NCBI GenBank assembly: GCA_964508975.1
Contig: CAZDVQ010000039.1
Span: forward strand, 1-41,276
Direction of reading: 5' to 3'
Source of the DNA: CAZDVQ01 sp964508975
Lineage (GTDB): Bacteria; Bacteroidota; Bacteroidia; Chitinophagales; Saprospiraceae
Length of the DNA: 41,276 nucleotides
The first letter of the stretch is position 1. Every line of letters starts with the position of its first letter. The translations under genes and the position numbers were made by a program. Below are positions 6,475 to 14,769 of the stretch, one piece after another. The notes beneath the pieces were generated by a model that was given only the letters and a program-made list of their open reading frames with translations, was not told where the DNA came from and searched no databases.

Positions 6475-7677
6475 ATGAAAGATCAAAAGAGTTTTGGTTC
6501 CCTGTGCATCCACGATGCAGCTTTACCTGAAATAATCCGCTCCACACAACTGCCGATTTACCCGAGCTCATCTTTTAGCTTTGACAGTATTGAGGAAGGC
6601 ATGGAAACCTTCCGCGGGGATAGGGCCCAGCATCTGTATAGCCGTTTTGGCAACCCTACCACCGATTTAGTTGGACAAAAAATTGCCAGCCTCGAAACTT
6701 TCGGCAGCGATATCGAAGCTTATGGTTTTATGACCTCCTCGGGCATGTCGGCTATTTCAACGCTGGTGGCTGGTTTGTTGAAAAGCGGTGATAAAATCCT
6801 GACTCAAGGTAATTTGTACGGTGGCACGACCGAGCTTTTCTTGCGGACTTTCAAAGATCTTGGCATCGAAACCATATTGGTAGACCTACGTCAACCCGCC
6901 CTAGTTGAAGCGGCACTCCAAGCAGATAGCAGCATCAAGATGTTGTACTTTGAAACGCCGTCTAACCCTACCATGGATTGCTTGGATATTGAGTCGCTAT
7001 GTGCCATCGCTAAAAAACACCAGGTAGTCAGTGCCGTTGATAATACTTTCTGTACGCCATACCTCCAACGACCATTGCTGTTGGGTGCCGATTACGTGAT
7101 ACATTCTACCACCAAGTACCTTAACGGACACGGCAACTCGATTGCTGGTGTAATCATAGGTACGAATATCAGTGACATGAAAACCAAGGTGCTCAAAACC
7201 ATGAAGCTTTTGGGCACCAACTGTAGTCCATTTGAAGCATGGCTCACCAACACAGGTATGAAAACCTTAGAGTTGCGCATGGAACGCCACTGCGATAACG
7301 CCGAGGCCATTGCAGCATACTTGGAACAGCACCCGAAAGTACTCAAGGTAAACTACAATGGTTTGAGCAGTCACCCAGATCATGCCTTGGCCAAACGCCA
7401 AATGAAACGCTTTGGCGGCATGTTGAGCTTTGAGTTGAATGGCGGCTTGGAAACGGGTATTAAATTTATGAATGCCGTACAATTCTGTACACTAGCCCCA
7501 ACGCTAGGCGATACCGAAACCTTGATATTGCACCCAGCGTCGATGTCGCACTTGAATGTGGCGAAGGAGATCCGTTTACAAAACGGCATTACCGACGGCC
7601 TGATTCGTTTATCGGTAGGCATTGAACCCGTTGCTGATATTATTGCCGATTTAGAGCAGGCGCTGGCGCAGTTGTAG
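6475..7677 (+). CDS. Trans-sulfuration PLP enzyme (CGS/MGL family)
   Basis: A 400-residue enzyme of the Cys/Met metabolism PLP family (cystathionine gamma-synthase, cystathionine gamma-lyase, methionine gamma-lyase, O-acetylhomoserine sulfhydrylase). Visible features: YSRFGNPT near residue 60, which binds the PLP phosphate of the neighbouring subunit; the SSGMSA turn; FETPSNPT; and the Schiff-base Lys214 in HSTTKYLNGHG. Length is typical. Which reaction it performs cannot be settled from sequence by eye; the tail TLGDTETLILHPASMSH is common to lyases and sulfhydrylases. It is a single-gene transcript with a -7 box 20 bases ahead of the ATG. The cofactor and family are certain; the exact member is not. 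Confidence 0.9.
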   Translation: MKDQKSFGSLCIHDAALPEIIRSTQLPIYPSSSFSFDSIEEGMETFRGDRAQHLYSRFGNPTTDLVGQKIASLETFGSDIEAYGFMTSSGMSAISTLVAGLLKSGDKILTQGNLYGGTTELFLRTFKDLGIETILVDLRQPALVEAALQADSSIKMLYFETPSNPTMDCLDIESLCAIAKKHQVVSAVDNTFCTPYLQRPLLLGADYVIHSTTKYLNGHGNSIAGVIIGTNISDMKTKVLKTMKLLGTNCSPFEAWLTNTGMKTLELRMERHCDNAEAIAAYLEQHPKVLKVNYNGLSSHPDHALAKRQMKRFGGMLSFELNGGLETGIKFMNAVQFCTLAPTLGDTETLILHPASMSHLNVAKEIRLQNGITDGLIRLSVGIEPVADIIADLEQALAQL

Positions 7678-7805
7678 TGGCTCTATTCATATCACATGCG
7701 ACATTAAGGTGTGCGTTGGATTAAGCGCTTGAGGATTTAGAAGCATAGACTCATACCGCAACGCTCAGGATTGTTTGGTTATAAATTATGGCACTAAAAT
7801 ACTAA

Positions 7806-8113
7806 AGCTGCCCAAAGGGCAGCCCCTTGTGGTAGCCGCGGGTTAAGCGAAGCGCAACCCGGGGTAAAACGGAGCGTTAACCTAATCCCAGGCGCGGCGG
7901 TAAAAGATAAAAACGGGTCTAGACTTTGCCGCGCCGCGCAAGTGTCTCGCGTTTGTAGTCCAAATGGGTACGGCTAACGTTCCGTGGCGATTTCTGTATC
8001 GTTGATGCTCAAAACGGCTTGCCGCCACGGGTTTTCTGTTGTTGCCTTAAACCCCGGGTTGCGCTTCGCTTAACCCGCGGCTAGGATAAGGGGCTGCCCT
8101 GCGGGCAGCGGCA
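7806..8113. repeat. Long inverted-repeat element (MITE-like)
   Basis: Fills most of the 512-base gap between the trans-sulfuration gene and FolE. Arms of about 60 bases at 7806-7865 and about 8051-8113 are near-perfect reverse complements, sharing GGGCAGCCCCTT and TAGCCGCGGGTTAAGCGAAG followed by CGCAACCCGGGGT. They enclose about 185 bases of non-coding GC-rich sequence with a smaller internal inverted repeat (GCGGCGG...CCGCGCC). No target-site duplication or transposase is evident. It could be a non-autonomous element or a large structured spacer. Confidence 0.75.
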
Positions 8114-8189
8114 AAAAGATTTGTCCTAATCGTCCTTGTAAAGGAGTGGCGAAGCGCTGGTGGCATTATACGCCACTTAGCATCCACAC

Positions 8190-8786
8190 CTAGCTCAAAT
8201 CAGCAGTGATTAACTTTAGGAACTCGTTGCGGGTTTCAAACTTTTGGAACTCGCCGGTAAATGCAGAAGTAGTGGTGACGGAATTTTGTTTCTGTACACC
8301 GCGCATCATCATGCACATGTGACTCGCTTCAATGACGATGGCCACACCTAGCGGGTTGAGGGTTTTCTGGATACAATCGAGTACTTGATGGGTAAGGCGT
8401 TCCTGTACTTGGAGGCGGCGTGCAAACACATCGATAATGCGGGGCAGTTTTGATAGGCCCACGATGTAACCGTTGGGTATATAAGCGATATGCGCCTTAC
8501 CAAAGAAAGGGAGCATATGGTGTTCGCACATGGAATACAGCTCGATATTTTTGACGATGACCATGTCGCGTACATCTTCTTTGAACATGGCCGAACGGAG
8601 GATAGCCTCTGCATCTTGGGTATAGCCCTGGGTGAGGAACTGCATGGCTTTGGCAGCACGCTCGGGGGTTTTGATTAAGCCTTCGCGTTCGAGGTCCTCT
8701 CCTACCCCATCGAGGATGATCTGGTAGCTCGCCTGGAGTTTGGCGGTAGTTTCATCGGAGTAAATTTCGTGCAGTTCGTAAGCCAT
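8190..8786 (-). CDS. folE: GTP cyclohydrolase I
   Basis: A 198-residue type I GTP cyclohydrolase (FolE) that converts GTP to 7,8-dihydroneopterin triphosphate, the entry to folate, tetrahydropterin and queuosine/deazapurine synthesis. The zinc ligands are in place: Cys87 and His90 in SMCEHHMLPF and Cys158 in HMCMMMRGV. The substrate-binding segments VGLSKLPRIIDVFARRLQVQERLT and TTTSAFTG are intact. Length is normal. It lies 51 bases downstream of the PTPS/QueD-like gene on the same strand, so the pair probably forms an operon delivering dihydroneopterin triphosphate to the second enzyme. Confidence 0.97.
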   Translation of the reverse strand: MAYELHEIYSDETTAKLQASYQIILDGVGEDLEREGLIKTPERAAKAMQFLTQGYTQDAEAILRSAMFKEDVRDMVIVKNIELYSMCEHHMLPFFGKAHIAYIPNGYIVGLSKLPRIIDVFARRLQVQERLTHQVLDCIQKTLNPLGVAIVIEASHMCMMMRGVQKQNSVTTTSAFTGEFQKFETRNEFLKLITADLS

Positions 8787-8837
8787 GGGACAGGGGGATA
8801 TAGAGCGTAAATAAAGACTAAAGATACATGTACTGCA

Positions 8838-9251
8838 CTATTCGCCGCGATATTCAGCCCAGATTTTCTCGGTTTCGCGTAAAACGATACTGTGTAACTT
8901 GCAAGTATCAGGCAAGAGCGGTTCTAGCTCTTTCCAGATATAGTAAACCAAGTTCTCGGTGGTTGGTTGCACGGTGTGGGGTAAAAAGGTCTCATCCATG
9001 TTGAGGTTGGTATGGTCGAGCACATCGGTGATGTGTACGCGGATGAGTTCTCCGAGCTTTTTAACGTCGATGATAAAGCCTGTAACGGGGTCAGGAATAC
9101 CTTTTACGGTAACTTCGAGGCCATAGTTATGGCCGTGGAAATACTTGTTGGAGCATTTGCCAAAGGTGGCGATATTTTTTTCGTCAGACCATTCGTTGAC
9201 CCAGAGTTTGTGGGCAGCATTGAACGTTTCGCGTCGGGTGAGGTATATCAT
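8838..9251 (-). CDS. 6-pyruvoyltetrahydropterin synthase / QueD family
   Basis: A 137-residue T-fold enzyme of the PTPS/6-carboxytetrahydropterin synthase family, acting on 7,8-dihydroneopterin triphosphate made by GTP cyclohydrolase I. Zinc ligands are His14 (FNAAHKL), His39 and His41 (FHGHNYGLEV); the catalytic Cys is Cys33 in GKCSN; DHTNLN and ETEKIWAEY complete the active site. Spacing between Cys and the HGHNY motif is as in PTPS and QueD-like enzymes, and sequence alone does not separate biopterin from queuosine use. No queC or queE genes are in the window. It is the first gene of the pair with folE. Confidence 0.88.
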   Translation of the reverse strand: MIYLTRRETFNAAHKLWVNEWSDEKNIATFGKCSNKYFHGHNYGLEVTVKGIPDPVTGFIIDVKKLGELIRVHITDVLDHTNLNMDETFLPHTVQPTTENLVYYIWKELEPLLPDTCKLHSIVLRETEKIWAEYRGE

Positions 9252-9460
9252 GGGAGAAGAAATGAGTAAACGAATAAATGAGTAAATGACAGCAAATGTT
9301 TAAGTTATGGTTTTTTTAAGCAGGAGCTGACTATCAACAATATAAAACAAGACCTAGACTCCCCTCCATGAAAAGGAGGGGTGGATGCGCAGGTGGCGTT
9401 TTACGCCACGTAGCGCAGACGGGGTGGTAAATCACAATGAAAAACAGAACCTATCAATCC

Positions 9461-9572
9461 CTCCCCCGCGCAAGGTGCTTGGAGGGGGCCGCCGTAGGCG
9501 GCAGCGCGCAGCGCCAAGCGAATAGCGCACCCGGAAAGGACCGACGGCGCGTAGCGCCGATGCGCCCAAAAC
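9461..9572. repeat. GC-rich multi-hairpin intergenic element
   Basis: Inverse-orientation copy. Includes GCCGCC-GTA-GGCGGC, GGCGC-GTA-GCGCC and a core AAGCGAATAGCGCACCCGG related to the GAGCGAACAGCGAGC core of other copies. Preceded at 9360-9430 by GAAAAGGAGGGGTGGATGC and GGCGTTTTACGCC. Part of the 430-base gap between PTPS and the transporter. Confidence 0.6.
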
Positions 9573-9623
9573 GATAAATGAATAGAACTTTTGCGGCCGC
9601 AAAGATAAATAGAAAGCCCACAT

Positions 9624-9663
9624 AAAAAAAGCCCTTGACCTGTAATGCAGGCCAAGGGCTTTG
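9624..9663 (-). terminator. Intrinsic terminator of the POT transporter gene
   Basis: Stem GCCCTTG/CAAGGGC (9631-9637/9653-9659) continued inside by CCTG/CAGG. It is followed on the minus strand by seven A/T pairs giving a run of T at 9630-9624. It begins about 20 bases after the stop at 9683. Confidence 0.9.
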
Positions 9664-9682
9664 GTATTTGAAATTTGTCTAA

Positions 9683-11443
9683 TTAATGGACGCCGTGCAT
9701 GAGTTTTTTGAGCAGCGGGTTGAGGAGCACGATAATTACCCCGGCAGCGATTGGCACGATGGTGAAAATGAGGAAGAAAGTTGAAAGCGAGTAATCTTTG
9801 GTGATGCTTTCAATCTCGCCGCCCATTACGCCAGCAATCTTGTTTGCGATAGCGATGTGGAGGTACCAGATACCGAACATGATGGCAATCATGCGGCCAG
9901 GTACCAACTTACTCACGTAGGAAAGGCCTACTGGAGAGATGCATAGTTCACCAATGGTATGGAAGAAGTAGGCAAAAATCAACCAAATCATGCTAACTTT
10001 AACCACGGAGCCTTCAACCAAGCCGCTAGAACCAAAAGCGAGGGCGGCGAAACCAATACCCATGAGGCTTAGGCCAATGCCGTATTTGTAGGCCGCACCT
10101 GGGTTATATTTACTTTCCCAAACTTTAGAAATGAGCGGCGCAAAGGCGATGATGAAGAAAGAGTTGAGGATACCGAACCATGAAGCGGCGATTTCGACTT
10201 CGTCTTTGCTGAATTCGCGGTACAACATCCAAATAACAACAGCCCAAATAACCACGAAACTGGCCGATAGGATGATGTTGCCCAAGGCATAATCCTTGAA
10301 GGTTCTTTGGAATAATTGCCAAAGCACATAAGTAATGATACCCAAAGGTACCACGGTGAGCAAGGTGTTTACAATTTTGAAGATAGTACCAGCGCTTCCG
10401 GTGAGGATACGTTGTGTATATTCCTCGGCGAAGATGGTCATAGAACCACCAGCTTGCTCAAACGATGCCCAGAAGAAAATAGAGAAGATAGCAAAAATAG
10501 TAACCGTAATCAAGCGGTCGCGGGTAATTGGTGCATATCTAACCAGACGTGTGACCAACAAAACGATAAACAGGATCAAGGCACTTAAAATAGTAAAACC
10601 TTTACCATCCATACCCAGGATCGTTTCAGGTAACAAACTTGCACCAGAAATTTTAGAATATGGGTCGTTGAAAATCCAAATCAAGCCAAGAATCAAGGAT
10701 CCGGCCATTAACCCAAGGTCAACTGGGGTAAATGGGTTAAATTTATCTTGGATGTCTACGCCACCAACGTTATTAGTAGCTACAGCCGGGGCATCTCCAG
10801 CAACGGCAGCTTTAGGCTTGAGGCCGATATCGCCAAAAATATTTTGGGTAAAGTAGAACTGCAACATGCCGAAGAACATGAAAATACCCGCTAAACCGAA
10901 ACCTAGGCTCCAGCTAACTTGCTCGCCAATGTATCCACAAAGCATGATACCCAAGAAAGCACCAGCGTTTACACCCATATAGAAGATGGTGTAAGCACCG
11001 TCTTTTTTCTCTTGGTGTTGTTCGTACATGTTTGATACGATAGAGGTCATGTTAGGCTTGAAAAAGCCATTACCAATAATCAACAAGGTAATACCAATAT
11101 ACAAGAACATGGGCGTTTCGACAGCCATACTGGCGTGACCCAAGGTCATGATAACGGCACCTATGACCACGGCCCAGCGGTAACCGAGCACTTTATCGGC
11201 CAAATAGCCCCCAAGGATAGTCGTTAAATATACCAGCGACGTATAAGTACCGTACAAGGCCATAGCGTTCTCTTTAGGCCAAGCCCATCCGCCATCGGTG
11301 ACAGATGAAATCAAGAACAATACAAGGATGGCGCGCATCCCGTAATAAGAGAAACGCTCCCACATCTCTGTGAAAAACAGTACGAACAACCCTGCGGGGT
11401 GCCCAAGTACCAAACTTTCCTTTGCGAAGAAATCTTTATTCAT
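9683..11443 (-). CDS. POT family proton-dependent oligopeptide transporter
   Basis: A 586-residue major-facilitator transporter of the POT/PTR2 family, importing di- and tripeptides with protons across the inner membrane. The E-x-x-E-R-F motif that couples proton binding is present in helix 1 (TEMWERFSYYGMR, about residues 27-38). The loop 2-3 MFS signature GGYLADKVLGYRW and the PTR2 signature FYMGVNAGAFLG follow. About 14 membrane segments are expected; a soluble linker at about residues 205-235 is rich in Ala and Val. It is a single gene with its own terminator. A peptide-feeding heterotroph is consistent with this gene. The -7-like box TACTTTTA lies 26 bases upstream. Confidence 0.93.
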   Translation of the reverse strand: MNKDFFAKESLVLGHPAGLFVLFFTEMWERFSYYGMRAILVLFLISSVTDGGWAWPKENAMALYGTYTSLVYLTTILGGYLADKVLGYRWAVVIGAVIMTLGHASMAVETPMFLYIGITLLIIGNGFFKPNMTSIVSNMYEQHQEKKDGAYTIFYMGVNAGAFLGIMLCGYIGEQVSWSLGFGLAGIFMFFGMLQFYFTQNIFGDIGLKPKAAVAGDAPAVATNNVGGVDIQDKFNPFTPVDLGLMAGSLILGLIWIFNDPYSKISGASLLPETILGMDGKGFTILSALILFIVLLVTRLVRYAPITRDRLITVTIFAIFSIFFWASFEQAGGSMTIFAEEYTQRILTGSAGTIFKIVNTLLTVVPLGIITYVLWQLFQRTFKDYALGNIILSASFVVIWAVVIWMLYREFSKDEVEIAASWFGILNSFFIIAFAPLISKVWESKYNPGAAYKYGIGLSLMGIGFAALAFGSSGLVEGSVVKVSMIWLIFAYFFHTIGELCISPVGLSYVSKLVPGRMIAIMFGIWYLHIAIANKIAGVMGGEIESITKDYSLSTFFLIFTIVPIAAGVIIVLLNPLLKKLMHGVH

Positions 11444-11468
11444 GTTGTATTAATTTTTGAACTGGCCG

Positions 11469-11476
11469 TAAAAGTA
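11469..11476 (-). promoter_or_regulatory. Possible -7 box of the POT transporter
   Basis: TACTTTTA on the minus strand, one mismatch to TAnnTTTG, 26 bases upstream of the ATG. No clear -33 box. Confidence 0.35.
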
Positions 11477-11542
11477 GATTATTATTTTTATTTCGCTAAT
11501 ATTCCATACAAAATTTTGGAATTTATATACCAGACAAGGGAA

Positions 11543-12184
11543 TTATGCTATTTTCTTCCGCTGCTCTAGGATACTGCTAAAGCGGTTTGATAACCAATAC
11601 GTTAGCAAGGCGATAGCCGTTCCGGTAACTGCCCCGGCCAAAACATCGGGTAAAAAATGCTGCACGAGGTATATGCGTGAAATGCCGATTAAGGCTGCTA
11701 TCAATAAGAACGTGACTTTCAAGGTATTTCGTTTGCTGATGAGCGCCAAAAAGCCGAACAAGGCAAAGGCAGATATGGTATGCCCTGAAGGAAAACTGGT
11801 ATCGGAAGCCGTGATGAGTTCTACCCCTTCAACAAAGTTGAGTTGTTCCAATTGGTTGTGCTGTTGGAAATAGTAAAATGGGCGTGGTTGTTTGAAGTAG
11901 CCCTTTAAGCCAGCACTTGCTATGGTAGCCATAAAAGCAATAAAGGGTACTGCGATGGTGCGCTTATAGTCGATGGCAACAAGCACTACAAATGCAAGCA
12001 CATAGGAAAATGCTTCACCCAGGCGGGTAATGTATGCAAACAGCTGGTCGCCCAATGCGGTATGTCGTGCGTTAATCCAAAGCAGTGCATCGGGCTTATC
12101 GGTGAACAAAAAAAGCAGCAGGGTCGGCACAAAAAGTATGAGCCAAGCTATGATGTACCAACGTTGGGCTTGAATAAATGACAT
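11543..12184 (-). CDS. PAP2-family membrane phosphatase
   Basis: A 213-residue membrane protein with about six helices and the complete type 2 phosphatidic acid phosphatase signature: Lys94...Arg101-Pro (KGYFKQPRP), PSGH at 132-135 and SR(169-170)...His176...Asp180. The active site faces the periplasm. Family members dephosphorylate undecaprenyl pyrophosphate, phosphatidylglycerophosphate or lipid A. It follows the LptF/LptG-like permease gene by only 18 bases, so an operon is likely. That context favours a lipid carrier or lipopolysaccharide substrate, which is an inference. Confidence 0.9.
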   Translation of the reverse strand: MSFIQAQRWYIIAWLILFVPTLLLFLFTDKPDALLWINARHTALGDQLFAYITRLGEAFSYVLAFVVLVAIDYKRTIAVPFIAFMATIASAGLKGYFKQPRPFYYFQQHNQLEQLNFVEGVELITASDTSFPSGHTISAFALFGFLALISKRNTLKVTFLLIAALIGISRIYLVQHFLPDVLAGAVTGTAIALLTYWLSNRFSSILEQRKKIA

Positions 12185-12202
12185 GGGTTAATCAGTACTG
12201 GA

Positions 12203-13705
12203 TTACTTAGGCACCAAGCCAACACGTTTAAATAGTTTGTTGAAAAATGCGGCGTAAGCATCCGGGTTAAACAACGCTGAATCGCGCATGGCACGGTCAG
12301 TCAAAAATACCCCTAAAGGCAACAAGACGATATTGGCCAACCACATACCGATATAAGGCGGGAGGCTGAGGTTTTTCGATAATTTCTCGCCGGTAATACT
12401 AGCCACGAAGAATATAGTGAAGAAGATAATGGCAATTAATATAGGCCAACCAAAACCACCCTTACGTATGATTGCTCCCATGGGCGCACCGATAAACAAG
12501 AAGATGATACAGGCTACCGCTAGACTGAACTTGCGGTGGATTTCATTGAGGTGCTTAGCTTTTTCAACACGGTGTTCGTGTAACTCGACGATAGACTGTT
12601 CGGCATAGCTACTCAAGTTGCGTGTACTGGATAGGGCTGTGTTGATGATTTTATCCCTATCGGTCCGGGCGATGGTTTCCAAGTAGGGTTTTTCGGCTTT
12701 GATTTTGGCCCCTTGCATGTCGAGCAATGCTTGTGCAGGCGTATAGGTACGAATGCTATCCCTGTTTTTATTTTGGTTGCGAATCAGCTGCTCAATGGTG
12801 CTTTTGCGGGCGAATGCGTACACGGGGTCGGCATTTATCTTAAGCCTACTCACGATATCAATTTCACGGCGGTACAAGGAATCGAGCGACTCGTACAACT
12901 GCCTGGAGCTCAACAAGCTATAATGGTTTTTGAAAAGTTCTTCGTCGGTTTTGCTCATGTCAAACTGGGCCAAGTCAAACATGCTTTGGTATTCCTTGAA
13001 CTTCATCCGCATCACGGGGTAGTTGTTGGAGCGTAGGTCGTTGTTGTTTTGGATTTCTTCGTACCGTTCGCCGTCATGCATTTTTAGGATGAGGTAGCGT
13101 TTATCGATAGAATAGTAAGCCTCGCCTTTAGCAGCGTTAACCTGGCTCACATTGCCACGGCCAGAGGTATGGTCGTACACTTTCAAATCGTTGAGGATGT
13201 TCTTTTGGGCATCTTTCGACTTGATGTGCATGACAAAGTTCTGGAAGTCGTAGTTAAACTGGCCTGCATCGAGGCTCATGGTTGGTTTTTGCCGACGTAT
13301 GTCGTAAAGCCTCGACTTGAACTTGAGCGAGGCGACTGGAATGATATTATCAGAACAGAAGAAGCTGAAACCAGCTATCAAAGTGGTCAACACGATGAGC
13401 GGGCGCATGGTACGGGTTAGCGATACCCCAGCCGATTTCATGCTGGCCAGCTCGTAGCGCTCGGCCAAGTTGCCCATGACCATGACCGAGGCAATCAACA
13501 CCGCCAAGAGGAGTGCTAATGGCATCATGGCCAAGGACTGGTAAAATAGCAACTCGATGATGAGCTGTACTTCTAAACCTTTACCAACAATCTCGTCGAT
13601 GTACTTCCACAGGAATTGCATATTGAGCACAAACATCGCGATGAAGAAGGTCGTGATGAATGGTGCCGCAAAACCGCGCAGTAAAAGAAGATCGAGCTTT
13701 TTCAA
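12203..13705 (-). CDS. LptF/LptG family LPS-export permease
   Basis: A 500-residue YjgP/YjgQ permease, one of the two membrane subunits of the LptB2FG transporter that extracts lipopolysaccharide from the inner membrane. Three membrane segments in the N-terminal about 120 residues, a large periplasmic beta-jellyroll region (about 125-385) and three C-terminal segments. GAPMGAIIRKGG at 406-417 is the typical loop of the family. At 500 residues it is longer than the roughly 360 of E. coli LptF/G, through the periplasmic part, as I would expect in Bacteroidota. Start is TTG at 13705: a TAA lies two codons upstream and no ATG is available. Operon with the PAP2 phosphatase. Confidence 0.9.
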   Translation of the reverse strand: MKKLDLLLLRGFAAPFITTFFIAMFVLNMQFLWKYIDEIVGKGLEVQLIIELLFYQSLAMMPLALLLAVLIASVMVMGNLAERYELASMKSAGVSLTRTMRPLIVLTTLIAGFSFFCSDNIIPVASLKFKSRLYDIRRQKPTMSLDAGQFNYDFQNFVMHIKSKDAQKNILNDLKVYDHTSGRGNVSQVNAAKGEAYYSIDKRYLILKMHDGERYEEIQNNNDLRSNNYPVMRMKFKEYQSMFDLAQFDMSKTDEELFKNHYSLLSSRQLYESLDSLYRREIDIVSRLKINADPVYAFARKSTIEQLIRNQNKNRDSIRTYTPAQALLDMQGAKIKAEKPYLETIARTDRDKIINTALSSTRNLSSYAEQSIVELHEHRVEKAKHLNEIHRKFSLAVACIIFLFIGAPMGAIIRKGGFGWPILIAIIFFTIFFVASITGEKLSKNLSLPPYIGMWLANIVLLPLGVFLTDRAMRDSALFNPDAYAAFFNKLFKRVGLVPK

Positions 13706-13710
13706 ATGTT

Positions 13711-13812
13711 AGGTGTGAGGGGTTAGGTATAAGGGATGAGTTATGAGTCCAGAGTTATGAGTTCAGAGTTGGCAACCAGAGTTAACTCATAGTTCATTAT
13801 TCATAGTTCATA
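13711..13812. repeat. Heptamer-period repeat tract, internally inverted
   Basis: A continuous period-7 tract between LptF/G and the thioredoxin-SPOR gene: ATGAGTT, ATGAGTC, CAGAGTT, ATGAGTT, CAGAGTT on one side. ACTCATA, GTTCATT, ATTCATA, GTTCATA follow on the other, so the halves are roughly reverse complements. It overlaps the stop codon of the thioredoxin-SPOR gene (13808-13810). Confidence 0.7.
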
Positions 13813-14641
13813 GCTCCTTAACTATTCCATTAGCGCCTTTACTCCTGGCCGAAACCCGGAAAGCGTCAGCAGATTTTCGGTCGGGGAATTTGCCGAGGTA
13901 CAAGCGGTAAACGGATTTATCTTCAACACGGTCGAGTTGAACCATGACTTGTTCGCTAAATTTTTTGCGGAGTTTTTCGGCTTCAAAAAGGATGTTGCCA
14001 TAATCGCCAAAAACGCCAATTTGTACGGTAAAGCCTTTGGCTTCAACCCGTTTGATATCAAATTCAAAAATCTCGGGGTTGCTGGCTACATTGGGGCGTT
14101 CATCGGGGGTCGACACTGTTTTGCTACTTCCCGGCAAACCTGGGGCAGGCGATTTATCGGTCGTTTTGGTATTACTACCCACTTGGGCGATACCTGCGGC
14201 TGGGGCATCTCCCCTGAGCTCTCGTTCAAGCCCTAGCATGATGGTAAGGATATCGTCGGCACTTTGGTAGCCTTCCAAGCGTTTAAGGAACTTGCCGTTT
14301 GGGGCAAAAATCAGCATGGTTGGCAAGGCTTCAACTTCGTAAACGCCTGAGAGCCTAATACCTTCAAAATCTTGTATATCAAGTTTTTGTGCCACCACTT
14401 TATCTTTCATGTAGCGGGCTAGACGAGCATCTTGATAGGTCGTTTCGTCCATGGTACGGCTAGCGGAGCAGTAACTGGCGTCAAAGTCAACAAAGAAAAA
14501 CTTGTTGGCTGTTTTGGCTTCTTCCTTGGCGGTTTCCCAGTTGCTCGCGGTAAACACCACGGCCGTGTTGGGGCGTGTGCCCATAAAAAGGGGCAACAGT
14601 AGCAAGGTGAGGAGATATTTGCGGGATATTTTGCTTGTCAT
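13808..14641 (-). CDS. Exported thioredoxin-fold protein with C-terminal SPOR domain
   Basis: A 277-residue protein with a signal peptide or N-terminal anchor (residues 4-22). A thioredoxin-like domain follows at about 30-140 (FVDFDASYCSASRTMDE, then cis-Pro ALPT and GYQSADDIL). A Pro/Ser/Thr-rich linker covers about 145-200, and a SPOR-like domain about 200-277 (GFTVQIGVFGDYGNILFEAEKL, YRLYLGKFPDRKSADAF). The usual CxxC is reduced to a single Cys58 (YCSAS), so it is unlikely to be an ordinary disulfide oxidoreductase. SPOR domains bind glycan strands stripped of peptides at division sites, suggesting targeting to the septum. A near-perfect promoter precedes it. The combination is inferred to be an envelope protein of unknown reaction. 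Confidence 0.82.
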   Translation of the reverse strand: MTSKISRKYLLTLLLLPLFMGTRPNTAVVFTASNWETAKEEAKTANKFFFVDFDASYCSASRTMDETTYQDARLARYMKDKVVAQKLDIQDFEGIRLSGVYEVEALPTMLIFAPNGKFLKRLEGYQSADDILTIMLGLERELRGDAPAAGIAQVGSNTKTTDKSPAPGLPGSSKTVSTPDERPNVASNPEIFEFDIKRVEAKGFTVQIGVFGDYGNILFEAEKLRKKFSEQVMVQLDRVEDKSVYRLYLGKFPDRKSADAFRVSARSKGANGIVKEL

Positions 14642-14659
14642 AGTTATGCATCTAAGTCA

Positions 14660-14691
14660 CAAATGTAAGGCATTTGGCGCAACCCTGCAAA
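14660..14691 (-). promoter_or_regulatory. Consensus Bacteroidota promoter
   Basis: On the minus strand TTTG (14691-14688), exactly 20 bases, then TACATTTG (14667-14660): a full match to TTTG-N19-21-TAnnTTTG. The -7 box ends 18 bases upstream of the thioredoxin-SPOR ATG. Confidence 0.8.
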
Positions 14692-14711
14692 CTTAAGCCT
14701 GTACAGCACAT

Positions 14712-14748
14712 AAAAAAACCAGTGCGAGCAAGCTGGCACTGGTTTTTG
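14712..14748 (-). terminator. Intrinsic terminator of the outer-membrane barrel gene
   Basis: Perfect 12-bp stem (14714-14725 with 14736-14747: AAAAACCAGTGC/GCACTGGTTTTT) with a 10-base loop and seven T on the minus strand. It lies about 20 bases after the stop at 14770. Confidence 0.9.
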
Positions 14749-14769
14749 TTCAGGTTAGAAGCCTAATGA

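Noticed and set aside
6475..7677. Assigning the PLP enzyme specifically as methionine gamma-lyase or cystathionine gamma-synthase
   Set aside because: Family motifs are shared by all members and the discriminating residues cannot be judged by eye.
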